Source: Fastidiosipila sp964627125 (GTDB taxonomy: Bacteria > Bacillota > Clostridia > Saccharofermentanales > Fastidiosipilaceae). Taken from it: a stretch of DNA of 8,431 nt. Shown here piece by piece: positions 1 to 6,292 of the stretch (position 1 is the first letter of the stretch; every line of letters starts with the position of its first letter). Under the pieces are notes generated by a model, which saw only the letters and a list, made by a program, of their open reading frames with translations, was not told where the DNA came from and searched no databases. The DNA lies in contig CAZVJQ010000041.1 in assembly GCA_964627125.1 (NCBI GenBank), positions 1 to 8,431 on the forward strand. Direction: 5' to 3'. The translations under genes were made by a program, and so were the position numbers.

Positions 1-1
1 G

Positions 2-1264
2 TTAGAAACTTTTACAAACCTAATTTGTTTCATAGAGGATTCCTTCTTCGCACTCGCACATTTTGTAGCAATTTGTTTTCTTTCACCATGGCTAGGTTTA
101 ACTTCATTTGTACTAGCAATCGCAATGTATTTAATTCCTAAATCTACTACATCAAAAGTACAAGAAGCTTCAAAAATATTTACTAAAGCAGAGACTAATT
201 TCATTACAAGAATTAAAGATTTAACTCAAGGATTTAGAGAGCTTTACGTATTAAATGAAGAAGAATACTTCATAAATGAGGTAGGCAACGAGAATCTAGA
301 ATATGAAAATACTAATTTAAATACACAAAAAACAATATTGAGGAGTCAGCTAGTAGTAAATCTTGTGGCATTAATTGGGATGATGGGTGGAGTTGTATTA
401 GCAGGACTATTAGTATTCTTCGGTTTATCTCCACTAGGTTCAGTTGTGAGTATGATCTGGATGAATGAGAGTTTTGTTAATGGCTTCAATAATGCAATTC
501 AGATGCTAGTTGAATTCAGAGCATCCTTCTCAATTTGGGAAAAGTATGAAGATATATTTGTAGAAGCTGGGAATAAAACGAAAGCTATTGAACATAGTGG
601 AAACTCTGATTTTGTTATTGAAACTAGGGATCTACAATTTACTTACCCAGAAAGTGATCGCATATTTGCTTATCCAGATTTAAGTATTCGTTCAGACAAG
701 AAATACATTATAAAAGGGGATAATGGTACTGGAAAGAGTACACTACTAAGGTTATTACTTGGTCTTTATCCAGTAAGCTCAGGTAGTATAAATCTAGCTG
801 GAAATAATATTAATGAAGTAAGCAAACATGAAATTTTTTCATATATAGCTTATATGCAACAAGAGACTCATATATTTACTGGAACAATCAGAGAGAACTT
901 GTGTCTAGATAAAGGACATTCAGATGAAGAAATATATTCGGCTCTAGAGAAAGTAAATTTAGCAAATTTTGTTTCTAGACAAAAGGGTGGTTTAGACTAC
1001 GAGATTGAGGAGAATGGTAAAAATTTATCAGGTGGTCAGAAACAGCGACTAGCTTTAGCACGTCATATATTAAGAGGAATTGAGTTCTTTGTACTAGATG
1101 AAGCAACAAGTAATGTAGACCAGAATACACGTGACTTAGTAGAGAATACAATATTTAAAAATCCAAATATTGGCCTGATAGTTGTAGACCATAGTTATAT
1201 GGATACTGAAGGTTTTGACTATGTAATAGATTTAGATAAGCAAGAAAAAGCGGAGGTACTTTAA
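2..1264 (+). CDS. ABC exporter half-transporter (TMD-NBD), 5' end cut by window edge
   Basis: The reading frame is open from base 2, so the protein starts upstream of the window. The ATG at 125 is internal, because the codons before it match the membrane domain of the next gene (both reach a 'PWL' turn and then 'LTQGF.ELY.LN'). By alignment with that paralogue roughly 125 N-terminal residues are missing. The visible part holds the later membrane helices, then a complete ATPase domain: Walker A GDNGTGKST (716-742), Q-loop region MQQETHIF, signature LSGGQ (1025-1039), Walker B FFVLDE (1085-1102) and the switch His (1190-1192). All catalytic residues are present, so this half should hydrolyse ATP. 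The family works in the cell membrane as a dimer exporting peptides, lipids or drugs. The substrate cannot be told from the sequence. The one-base overlap with the following paralogue suggests a heterodimer. Confidence 0.93.
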   Translation, partial: LETFTNLICFIEDSFFALAHFVAICFLSPWLGLTSFVLAIAMYLIPKSTTSKVQEASKIFTKAETNFITRIKDLTQGFRELYVLNEEEYFINEVGNENLEYENTNLNTQKTILRSQLVVNLVALIGMMGGVVLAGLLVFFGLSPLGSVVSMIWMNESFVNGFNNAIQMLVEFRASFSIWEKYEDIFVEAGNKTKAIEHSGNSDFVIETRDLQFTYPESDRIFAYPDLSIRSDKKYIIKGDNGTGKSTLLRLLLGLYPVSSGSINLAGNNINEVSKHEIFSYIAYMQQETHIFTGTIRENLCLDKGHSDEEIYSALEKVNLANFVSRQKGGLDYEIEENGKNLSGGQKQRLALARHILRGIEFFVLDEATSNVDQNTRDLVENTIFKNPNIGLIVVDHSYMDTEGFDYVIDLDKQEKAEVL

Positions 1265-2862
1265 TGAGAAAATCAGTATTAAAGAAATTTAAAGGACAGA
1301 TAATAGTACTAGTATTTTTGATATTTCTTACAGCAATTGCCAATACCTTTTCAGGTTATAGTATGAGGTTTATCTTAGAAGAATTTGAAAAACCAGAACC
1401 ACAATTACAAGGATTATTGATAAATATAAGCATAACTGCAATATCTTATTTGGGGCTTATTGCCGCAATTTGGACTACAGCATATTACAGAATTAAACTT
1501 AAAACTAAAATGAGAATTCATTGGAGAGATACATTAGCTGAAAAAATTAGCGAGCAAGATTATGCAAGTTATGCTCATGCAAATAGTGCATCTTATATGT
1601 CCTGGTTAACTAATGATGTAAAAGAAATAGATGAGAGAAGTTTTACAAGTTTCTTCGATTTGTTACAAGGGATATTCAGCTTCATAACAAATGGAATAGC
1701 TATTTTCACTCTAAATCCTTGGCTCTTGCTTGGAACAGTTATTGCTACTGCTGTAATGTTCCTAGTTCCAATGCTTGTTAATAATATAAATTATAAAGCC
1801 GCTCAAGATATGACTAAAAATGAAGAAGTGCTAAATAGTAAGACTAAAAATCTTACCCAAGGTTTCACTGAACTTTATATGTTAAATGGTGAATATTATT
1901 TCCAAAATAGCTTAGCAAAAACTAGCATGGCATATGATAAATCAGTTGTTAAAGAATTTAGAATTAGAGTTGGAGTTGTATACTTCAATCAATTATTGAC
2001 TATAATTGCGATGATTAGTTTGTCTGCTTTGGCCGTATATTTATACTTACTTGGACAAGCGCCATTAGGTTCTGCAATAAGTGTGCTCAACTTATCTGGT
2101 GGTTTCATGAGAAATATTGGTGGAGCTCTAGGCAGCTTCATGACTTACAAATCTTCCGATGCTATCTGGGATAAATTTAAAGATCTTTTTGTGGAAAAAG
2201 CAGCTCCAAATTACAAAAACTTGGGTGATAATTTCGTCATCAGTACAGACAACTTAAGTTTCAAGTATGAAAATGCTGAAGAAACACTAGAGTATCCAGA
2301 TATTAGAATTGATAGTAAGAAGAAATACTTGCTACAAGGGCCAAACGGTAGTGGTAAGAGCACGCTCTTGCGTGTATTATCTAGATTAGAAGCAACGACA
2401 AATGGTGAAGTGCAATTCAATAATACTAACTTACAAAATATCGACAAGAAGGAAATTTTCTCAAGTATCTCATATCTACATCAAGATGGTTACTTGTTAA
2501 CAGCGAGCATAAGAGAGAATCTTAGCTTCTCTCAAGAGTATTCAGATGAAGAAATCTACGTTGCCTTAGAGCAAGTTGATATGCTTAATTTTGTCGAAGA
2601 GCAGCCAAATGGACTAGATTATGTCTTAAAAGAAGAAGGTTCAAATCTTTCTGGTGGCCAAAGACAACGCCTTATCCTAGCTCGTCATATCTTACGAAAT
2701 AAGCAATTCTATTTCTTAGATGAGATTACAAGTAATCTAGATAAGAAGTCAAAAAATGACATTGAAACAGCCTTCTTAGAACAAAATGAACTTGGATTGA
2801 TAATGGTAAACCATACACCACCAAGTGCGGATAAATTCGATGAAGTTATTAGCTTAGGGTAA
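1264..2862 (+). CDS. ABC exporter half-transporter (TMD-NBD), partner of the preceding gene
   Basis: This is a 532-residue membrane protein with about six helices (near residues 12-30, 50-72, 133-150, 152-172, 236-262 and 270-294) followed by an ATPase domain. Walker A is GPNGSGKST (359-367), the Q-loop region is LHQDGYLL, the signature LSGGQ lies at 462-466, Walker B FYFLDE at 482-487, and the switch His is 517. Both glutamate and histidine are kept, so neither partner of the pair looks like a degenerate ATP site. The start ATG overlaps the upstream stop as TAATG, with GCGGAGG seven bases before it, which implies coupled translation and a fixed ratio of the two halves. Similarity to the upstream gene runs through both domains, so the pair arose by duplication. 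A heterodimeric exporter is the best reading. A CydDC-like or bacteriocin/peptide role is possible, but nothing here decides it. Confidence 0.94.
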   Translation: MRKSVLKKFKGQIIVLVFLIFLTAIANTFSGYSMRFILEEFEKPEPQLQGLLINISITAISYLGLIAAIWTTAYYRIKLKTKMRIHWRDTLAEKISEQDYASYAHANSASYMSWLTNDVKEIDERSFTSFFDLLQGIFSFITNGIAIFTLNPWLLLGTVIATAVMFLVPMLVNNINYKAAQDMTKNEEVLNSKTKNLTQGFTELYMLNGEYYFQNSLAKTSMAYDKSVVKEFRIRVGVVYFNQLLTIIAMISLSALAVYLYLLGQAPLGSAISVLNLSGGFMRNIGGALGSFMTYKSSDAIWDKFKDLFVEKAAPNYKNLGDNFVISTDNLSFKYENAEETLEYPDIRIDSKKKYLLQGPNGSGKSTLLRVLSRLEATTNGEVQFNNTNLQNIDKKEIFSSISYLHQDGYLLTASIRENLSFSQEYSDEEIYVALEQVDMLNFVEEQPNGLDYVLKEEGSNLSGGQRQRLILARHILRNKQFYFLDEITSNLDKKSKNDIETAFLEQNELGLIMVNHTPPSADKFDEVISLG

Positions 2863-2873
2863 AAATCAGGAAT

Positions 2874-3242
2874 TTATTCAGGTCTATCAGGGAGTATAAA
2901 AAATAAGTAATATCCGAAGACTAAACCACAGGTCACCATAAATAGCCTGACTGGCCATAGTGGGACGAAGTAAATTGAAATAAGCATAACTGACCAAGTA
3001 ATTATGATAATTCTATATTTCTTTTTCCTATGAATACCCTTACCGTCTTGGAAGCCAGCTCCATACTCTTGGTAAACCTTGGTGGATTCTAGCCAATTGA
3101 GGAATCTGTCTGATGTCCTGGTAAAAGCCCACGCAGACAACAGCATAAATGGTGTGGTAGGTAAAACCGGTAAAAATACACCAATAACACCAAGCCCGAA
3201 GCTTGTGAATCCTAAGATAAAATAAAATGATTTCTTGAACAT
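2874..3242 (-). CDS. DUF454 (YbaN-type) small membrane protein
   Basis: The product is 122 residues, a normal length for the DUF454 family of bacterial inner-membrane proteins of unknown function. The family hallmark is clear: a glycine-rich first helix (G11, G16, G18, G21) leading into LPVLPTTPF (24-32) and a following 'LLSAWAF'. A polar stretch with 'RTSDRFLNW' and a basic 'HRKKKYR' (71-77) comes next, then two further helices (about 77-95 and 97-116). The ATG at 3240-3242 is chosen because TGAGGT lies seven bases upstream. The ATG four bases earlier is in another frame. The gene ends 11 bases from the stop of the convergent ABC gene. No biochemical role is established that could be assigned here. 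Confidence 0.88.
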   Translation of the reverse strand: MFKKSFYFILGFTSFGLGVIGVFLPVLPTTPFMLLSAWAFTRTSDRFLNWLESTKVYQEYGAGFQDGKGIHRKKKYRIIIITWSVMLISIYFVPLWPVRLFMVTCGLVFGYYLFFILPDRPE

Positions 3243-3271
3243 GCATACCTCAACTAAATTTAACGATATTC

Positions 3272-3300
3272 AGTATATACCATTTGAGAATTAGAAGTTG
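3272..3300 (-). promoter_or_regulatory. Candidate promoter of the DUF454 gene
   Basis: On the minus strand TATACT (complement of 3272-3277) matches the -10 consensus at five of six bases, about 30 bases before the DUF454 start codon. There is no good -35 hexamer 16-18 bases further up. That region lies in one arm of a perfect inverted repeat (3292-3315), which may be where a regulator binds. The assignment rests on the -10 match and position only. Confidence 0.4.
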
Positions 3301-3315
3301 ATTATCGAACTTCTA
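3292..3315. repeat. Perfect 8-bp inverted repeat, possible operator
   Basis: TAGAAGTT (3292-3299) and AACTTCTA (3308-3315) are exact reverse complements separated by eight bases. No T-run follows on either strand, so a terminator is unlikely. The centre-to-centre arm distance is 16 bases, suitable for a dimeric DNA-binding protein, and one arm covers the expected -35 region of the DUF454 promoter. An operator is inferred, not shown. Confidence 0.45.
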
Positions 3316-3361
3316 GTTTGGTTTGATGTAAAACTTGAATTCACTATATTGAGCATATTAT

Positions 3362-3386
3362 AAGAAAAATTAATAAAATTTTTCTT
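3362..3386. repeat. Perfect 10-bp inverted repeat, AT-rich
   Basis: AAGAAAAATT (3362-3371) and AATTTTTCTT (3377-3386) are exact reverse complements around the loop AATAA. Only one of the ten pairs is G:C, so an RNA hairpin would be weak and there is no separate T-tract after it. It touches the candidate -35 element of the downstream plus-strand genes, so a regulatory site is as likely as a terminator. Confidence 0.45.
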
Positions 3387-3414
3387 GTGAAAAAAGGCAT
3401 TATATAAATATAAA
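3385..3414 (+). promoter_or_regulatory. Candidate promoter of the zinc-ribbon / lipoprotein-ANT(6) unit
   Basis: TTGTGA (3385-3390, four of six matches to the -35 consensus) is followed after 18 bases by TATAAA (3409-3414, five of six matches to the -10). Transcription would begin near 3421, shortly before the GGGAG ribosome site at 3434-3438. The surrounding DNA is very AT-rich, so chance matches are common here. Confidence 0.4.
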
Positions 3415-3444
3415 ACACATTAAACAAAAAACTGGGAGTACTAT

Positions 3445-3693
3445 ATTAGTGTAAAAACTAAGTATTGGATATCTTGGGGAGTGGCTCTTTTGGGAGCAGT
3501 AATTATGTTAATTTCCTTAATTGTACCTGAGAATATCACACCTTATATAGGAATCCCAGGATTTATCTTTCTACTAGGTGCAATGATTTCAAGATTCTTC
3601 TTTTGGAAATGTCCAAGCTGTGAAACAGTATTACCGTTAAGTGGTTCATTAGACTTAGAATACTGCCCATATTGTGGTGAAGAGATTAGTTAG
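3445..3693 (+). CDS. Small membrane protein with C-terminal zinc ribbon, probable ATT start
   Basis: The frame is open from 3424 to the TAG at 3691-3693. It encodes two hydrophobic helices ('YWISWGVALLGAVIML' onward, and 'GIPGFIFLLGAMI'), then a zinc ribbon with CPSC and CPYC separated by 14 residues (C56, C59, C74, C77 when counted from 3445). No ATG, GTG or TTG occurs in frame before the GTG at 3481. That GTG has GGGGA directly against it with no spacer, and starting there would cut into the first helix. The upstream GGAG (3435-3438) is six bases before ATT at 3445, which would give an 82-residue protein starting M-S-V-K-T-K, a normal membrane-protein N-terminus. I chose ATT for this reason. 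A 70-residue form from 3481 remains possible, as does a damaged start. Function is unknown. The fusion gene follows after 38 bases, so the two are probably co-transcribed. Confidence 0.6.
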   Translation: MSVKTKYWISWGVALLGAVIMLISLIVPENITPYIGIPGFIFLLGAMISRFFFWKCPSCETVLPLSGSLDLEYCPYCGEEIS

Positions 3694-3731
3694 TTTATGT
3701 ACATTTCTTTGAGAGATAGAGGAGGATAGAA

Positions 3732-5129
3732 ATGAGAAAACTAAGAAATTTATTACTAATAGTTTTATTATTAGGAATTACTGCATCTTGCTCCCTTTTC
3801 GATAATGGAGAAGTAGATACTGAAAATACAACCATAGACGATACTCTATCAACAATAATGCCAACGGGGGCTCATCCAGGTTCTCTGGTTCATAGATATG
3901 TTTACTTGAATGGAAATATTTATTCAACTTTTCCTAATTCTGATAAAATTAAGTACGTTGGAGAGAGTTCCTTTGCTAATACTGTCGGGTCAGTCGATGA
4001 ATTAACAGAAATATTAGAAGCAGAAGGATTAACTCATGTAGGAAGAGTCGAAGTAGAATCACCTGATGTACCTGATAGAGATTTTCATGCCAACGGATTC
4101 TTCACAGGCGATGAGATATACAAAAATGAAGAAAATGGTATTTTAGTTATAATAAGCGAATCTATTGTTTCTTGGTATAATGATTGGCCAGAGGAAAAAA
4201 AGACTTATGAATTTAATTTTCTGCGTGAAGTAGATGAAACAGAATTTGAAGATAATGCTAAGGAAGAAAGAACTATGCGATCAGAAGAAGAAATGTTTAA
4301 CTTAATATTATCTGTTGCAGAAGCAGATGATAGAATCCGTCTAGTTTCCATGAATGGATCTAGAACTAACCCAAATGTTCCTAAAGATAAATTTCAAGAT
4401 TACGACATTGTCTACATAGTAAATGATATTGATAGCTTTAAATCAAATAATTCCTGGATAGATATATTTGGACCAAGAATTATCTTACAAATGCCTGAAG
4501 CTATGGATATGTTCCCAGCAGAACTTGGAAATTGGTTTTCTTATTTAATGTTGTTCGAAGATGGGACTAGAATTGACTTAATACTAATTCCAATTGAAGA
4601 GCTAGAACTCTATCTTCAAGATGATAAGCTTATTAAAATACTTCTAGATAAAGATAATTTAATTCCTGAATTACCACAATCAACTGATGAAGATTATTGG
4701 GTTAAGAAACCAAGCTATGCATTTTTTGATGATTGTTGTAATGAATTTTGGTGGCTATCTACTTATGTTGCCAAGGGTTTATATCGGAATGAAATAATCT
4801 ATGCAATAGACCATTTACACATGATGCGAAATCTTCTATTAACAATGGTTTCTTGGAAAGTTGGTATTGAGATAAATTTCTCTGCGAGTGTAGGGAAGAA
4901 CTATAAGTATCTGAAAAACTATATATCTGAAGATGAATATACTGAAATAATGTCCTACTACAATAATAGTAGTAAAGAACTTATCTGGAATTCGCTTTGG
5001 AAAATTGCTGAGTTGTTTCGAAAATATGCAAAAATTGTTTCTGAAGAATTAAACTACACTTATCCAGATTATGATGAGAAGGTAAGCAAATATCTAGGTC
5101 AAGTATATGAAAATAGCCACCAAGATTAA
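3732..5129 (+). CDS. Lipoprotein N-terminal domain fused to ANT(6)/AadE-type aminoglycoside nucleotidyltransferase
   Basis: The 465-residue frame begins six bases after a perfect AGGAGG (3720-3725). Residues 1-20 are a lipoprotein signal: basic MRKLR, a leucine-rich core, and TASC with lipidated Cys20. Residues 21-181 are an acidic domain I do not recognise. From Met182 to about 450 the sequence matches streptomycin 6-adenylyltransferases along the full length of that family (about 285 residues): MRSEEEM at the start, then GSR (209-211), D223-Y-D225, IDL with D282, DDCCNEFWW (333-341), SWKVGIE (374-380) and SVGKNYKYL. The three acidic residues that bind metal and nucleotide in this superfamily are all present, so the domain looks active. 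The known reaction moves AMP from ATP to the 6-hydroxyl of streptomycin. Export of such a domain is paradoxical, since ATP is cytoplasmic. An internal start at 4275 could yield a cytoplasmic enzyme. No mobile element flanks it. Confidence 0.85.
   Translation: MRKLRNLLLIVLLLGITASCSLFDNGEVDTENTTIDDTLSTIMPTGAHPGSLVHRYVYLNGNIYSTFPNSDKIKYVGESSFANTVGSVDELTEILEAEGLTHVGRVEVESPDVPDRDFHANGFFTGDEIYKNEENGILVIISESIVSWYNDWPEEKKTYEFNFLREVDETEFEDNAKEERTMRSEEEMFNLILSVAEADDRIRLVSMNGSRTNPNVPKDKFQDYDIVYIVNDIDSFKSNNSWIDIFGPRIILQMPEAMDMFPAELGNWFSYLMLFEDGTRIDLILIPIEELELYLQDDKLIKILLDKDNLIPELPQSTDEDYWVKKPSYAFFDDCCNEFWWLSTYVAKGLYRNEIIYAIDHLHMMRNLLLTMVSWKVGIEINFSASVGKNYKYLKNYISEDEYTEIMSYYNNSSKELIWNSLWKIAELFRKYAKIVSEELNYTYPDYDEKVSKYLGQVYENSHQD
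4260..4277 (+). promoter_or_regulatory. Possible internal ribosome site and start for the ANT(6) domain
   Basis: AAGGAAG lies eight bases before the in-frame ATG at 4275-4277, which is Met182 and the exact place where ANT(6)/AadE proteins normally begin (MRSE..M). Translation from here would give a free 284-residue nucleotidyltransferase of normal family length with no signal peptide. The Shine-Dalgarno match is moderate and purine-rich stretches are common in this gene, so use of the site is an inference. Confidence 0.4.
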
Positions 5130-5139
5130 CTTGATGGCC
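5105..5139 (-). terminator. Hairpin terminator of the mevalonate operon, overlapping the fusion gene's end
   Basis: The arms 5115-5124 and 5130-5139 surround the loop 5125-5129. Read on the minus strand, GGCCATCAAG pairs with CTTGGTGGCT over ten positions (two as G:U), and ATTTTC follows, as expected for termination after mvaS, whose stop is 11 bases before. On the plus strand one inner pair becomes C:A and no T-run follows, so it should act less well for the opposite gene. The TAA stop of the fusion gene sits in the loop (5127-5129). Confidence 0.6.
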
Positions 5140-5150
5140 ACTTAGAATAC

Positions 5151-6290
5151 TTATTCACTAACTCTATAAAAACGTTTAGAATCTACAATTTCACCTAATT
5201 GAATTTTACTTGAATCATCAATTGAGAGTGCATTAACGAAGTACTTGCTATCGTAGTCATCTACAGATATCTCAACACGTTTATTTAACTTATCTTCTAT
5301 ATTAATCAGAGCGATTTTTTCCTTATATGAATCAGCTAAAATACCAGTAAATAATTCACCAACAGCACCAGAGCCATAACTAAATAGTGCTATTTTTTCT
5401 CCAGCTGCAATATCTCCATAGTGAAGGAGTGAAATGAGCGATAAGTACAAAGAACCTGTATATAAATTTCCAACTTCTCGACATAGTTTAGCAGCATCAG
5501 TAAAATGAGAGCTCCATCTTTCTTGTAAGCCAGCATATTTTTCTTCTTCAACGCTAGCAAGAGCTTTCTTTTGCATCTTAGAGAATGGTAAATGGAAAGC
5601 CATAGCTGCAATTTTATCTAAGTTATTGTATCTATTTTCAAACTCATAAAAACAAGATTTAAAAGAATTATTATAAATATCAATTGAATATTTACCATCT
5701 ACTAGTGGATAATCATGTCCATTAGGTCTCCAAAAATCAAATTCATTTTTACTTGAAAATACAGTCTCATCTGTAATTTCTAGTATCTCTGGACTGCTAC
5801 TTATTAAGATAGCAATTGCACCAGCACCTTGAGTAACTTCCCCACCAGAATCTCTACCGTAATTTGCTATATCAGATGACACTACTAATACTTTTCTTTC
5901 TGGATTTAGTTTTACATAATCTTTCGCTATTTGAATTCCAGCAGTAGCAGAATAACAAGCTTGTTTAATTTCATATGCACGGACGAAATCATTCAAATCT
6001 AACAAATCATGTAGATAAGTAGCTGCTGCTTTAGAATAATCAATTCCAGATTCAGTTGCAAAAATAACTTGATCAATTTTTTCTCTATCATCTCCATCTA
6101 AAATCTCAATTGCTGCATTAGCTGCCATAGATACTATGTCTTGAGATACAGGAGGGATGGACATTTTGTCTTGTCCAATTCCAATAGTCCATTTTTCTTT
6201 AGGAACATCACGTCGTTCGGCTAGTTTTTCTAGGTCAACGAAACTCTCTGGTAAATATAAATTTATTTTTTCAATTCCAACTTTTAACAT
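5151..6290 (-). CDS. mvaS: Hydroxymethylglutaryl-CoA synthase
   Basis: This 379-residue enzyme condenses acetyl-CoA with acetoacetyl-CoA to form HMG-CoA in the cytoplasm, a step of the mevalonate route to isoprenoids. Its length is typical of bacterial MvaS. The catalytic residues of the family are visible: Glu80 in 'ATESGID', the nucleophile Cys112 in 'KQACYSATAG', and His233 in 'AFHLPFSKM'. 'GSGAVGELF' near the C-terminus and 'YGRDSGGEVTQGAGA' (144-158) are also family features. The N-terminal 'VGIEKINLYLP' supports the start. The gene begins two bases after the mvaA stop, with its best ribosome site (AGAGGA) lying inside the mvaA end and rather far away (about 14 bases), so translation is probably coupled to mvaA. 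It is the last gene of the operon and is followed by a hairpin terminator. Confidence 0.97.
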   Translation of the reverse strand: MLKVGIEKINLYLPESFVDLEKLAERRDVPKEKWTIGIGQDKMSIPPVSQDIVSMAANAAIEILDGDDREKIDQVIFATESGIDYSKAAATYLHDLLDLNDFVRAYEIKQACYSATAGIQIAKDYVKLNPERKVLVVSSDIANYGRDSGGEVTQGAGAIAILISSSPEILEITDETVFSSKNEFDFWRPNGHDYPLVDGKYSIDIYNNSFKSCFYEFENRYNNLDKIAAMAFHLPFSKMQKKALASVEEEKYAGLQERWSSHFTDAAKLCREVGNLYTGSLYLSLISLLHYGDIAAGEKIALFSYGSGAVGELFTGILADSYKEKIALINIEDKLNKRVEISVDDYDSKYFVNALSIDDSSKIQLGEIVDSKRFYRVSE

Positions 6291-6292
6291 CT

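Noticed and set aside
125..127. ATG at 125 as the start of the first ABC gene
   Set aside because: The frame is open back to base 2 and the upstream residues align with the membrane domain of the neighbouring paralogue, so the ATG is internal and the gene is cut by the window edge.
2211..2447. Minus-strand open frame inside the second ABC gene
   Set aside because: It lies antisense to the Walker A region of an intact ATPase domain, with no recognisable product.
2867..2891. Three TCAGG repeats near the ABC/DUF454 junction
   Set aside because: They are short, irregularly spaced and partly coding. They form no hairpin, so they are probably chance.
3481..3483. GTG at 3481 as the zinc-ribbon gene start
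   Set aside because: GGGGA directly abuts it with no spacer, and starting there removes the beginning of the first helix. It is kept only as an alternative.
3732..5129. Recently acquired aadE resistance cassette
   Set aside because: No transposase, integrase or other resistance gene is near, and base composition resembles the neighbours. The family also occurs as ordinary chromosomal genes in Firmicutes.
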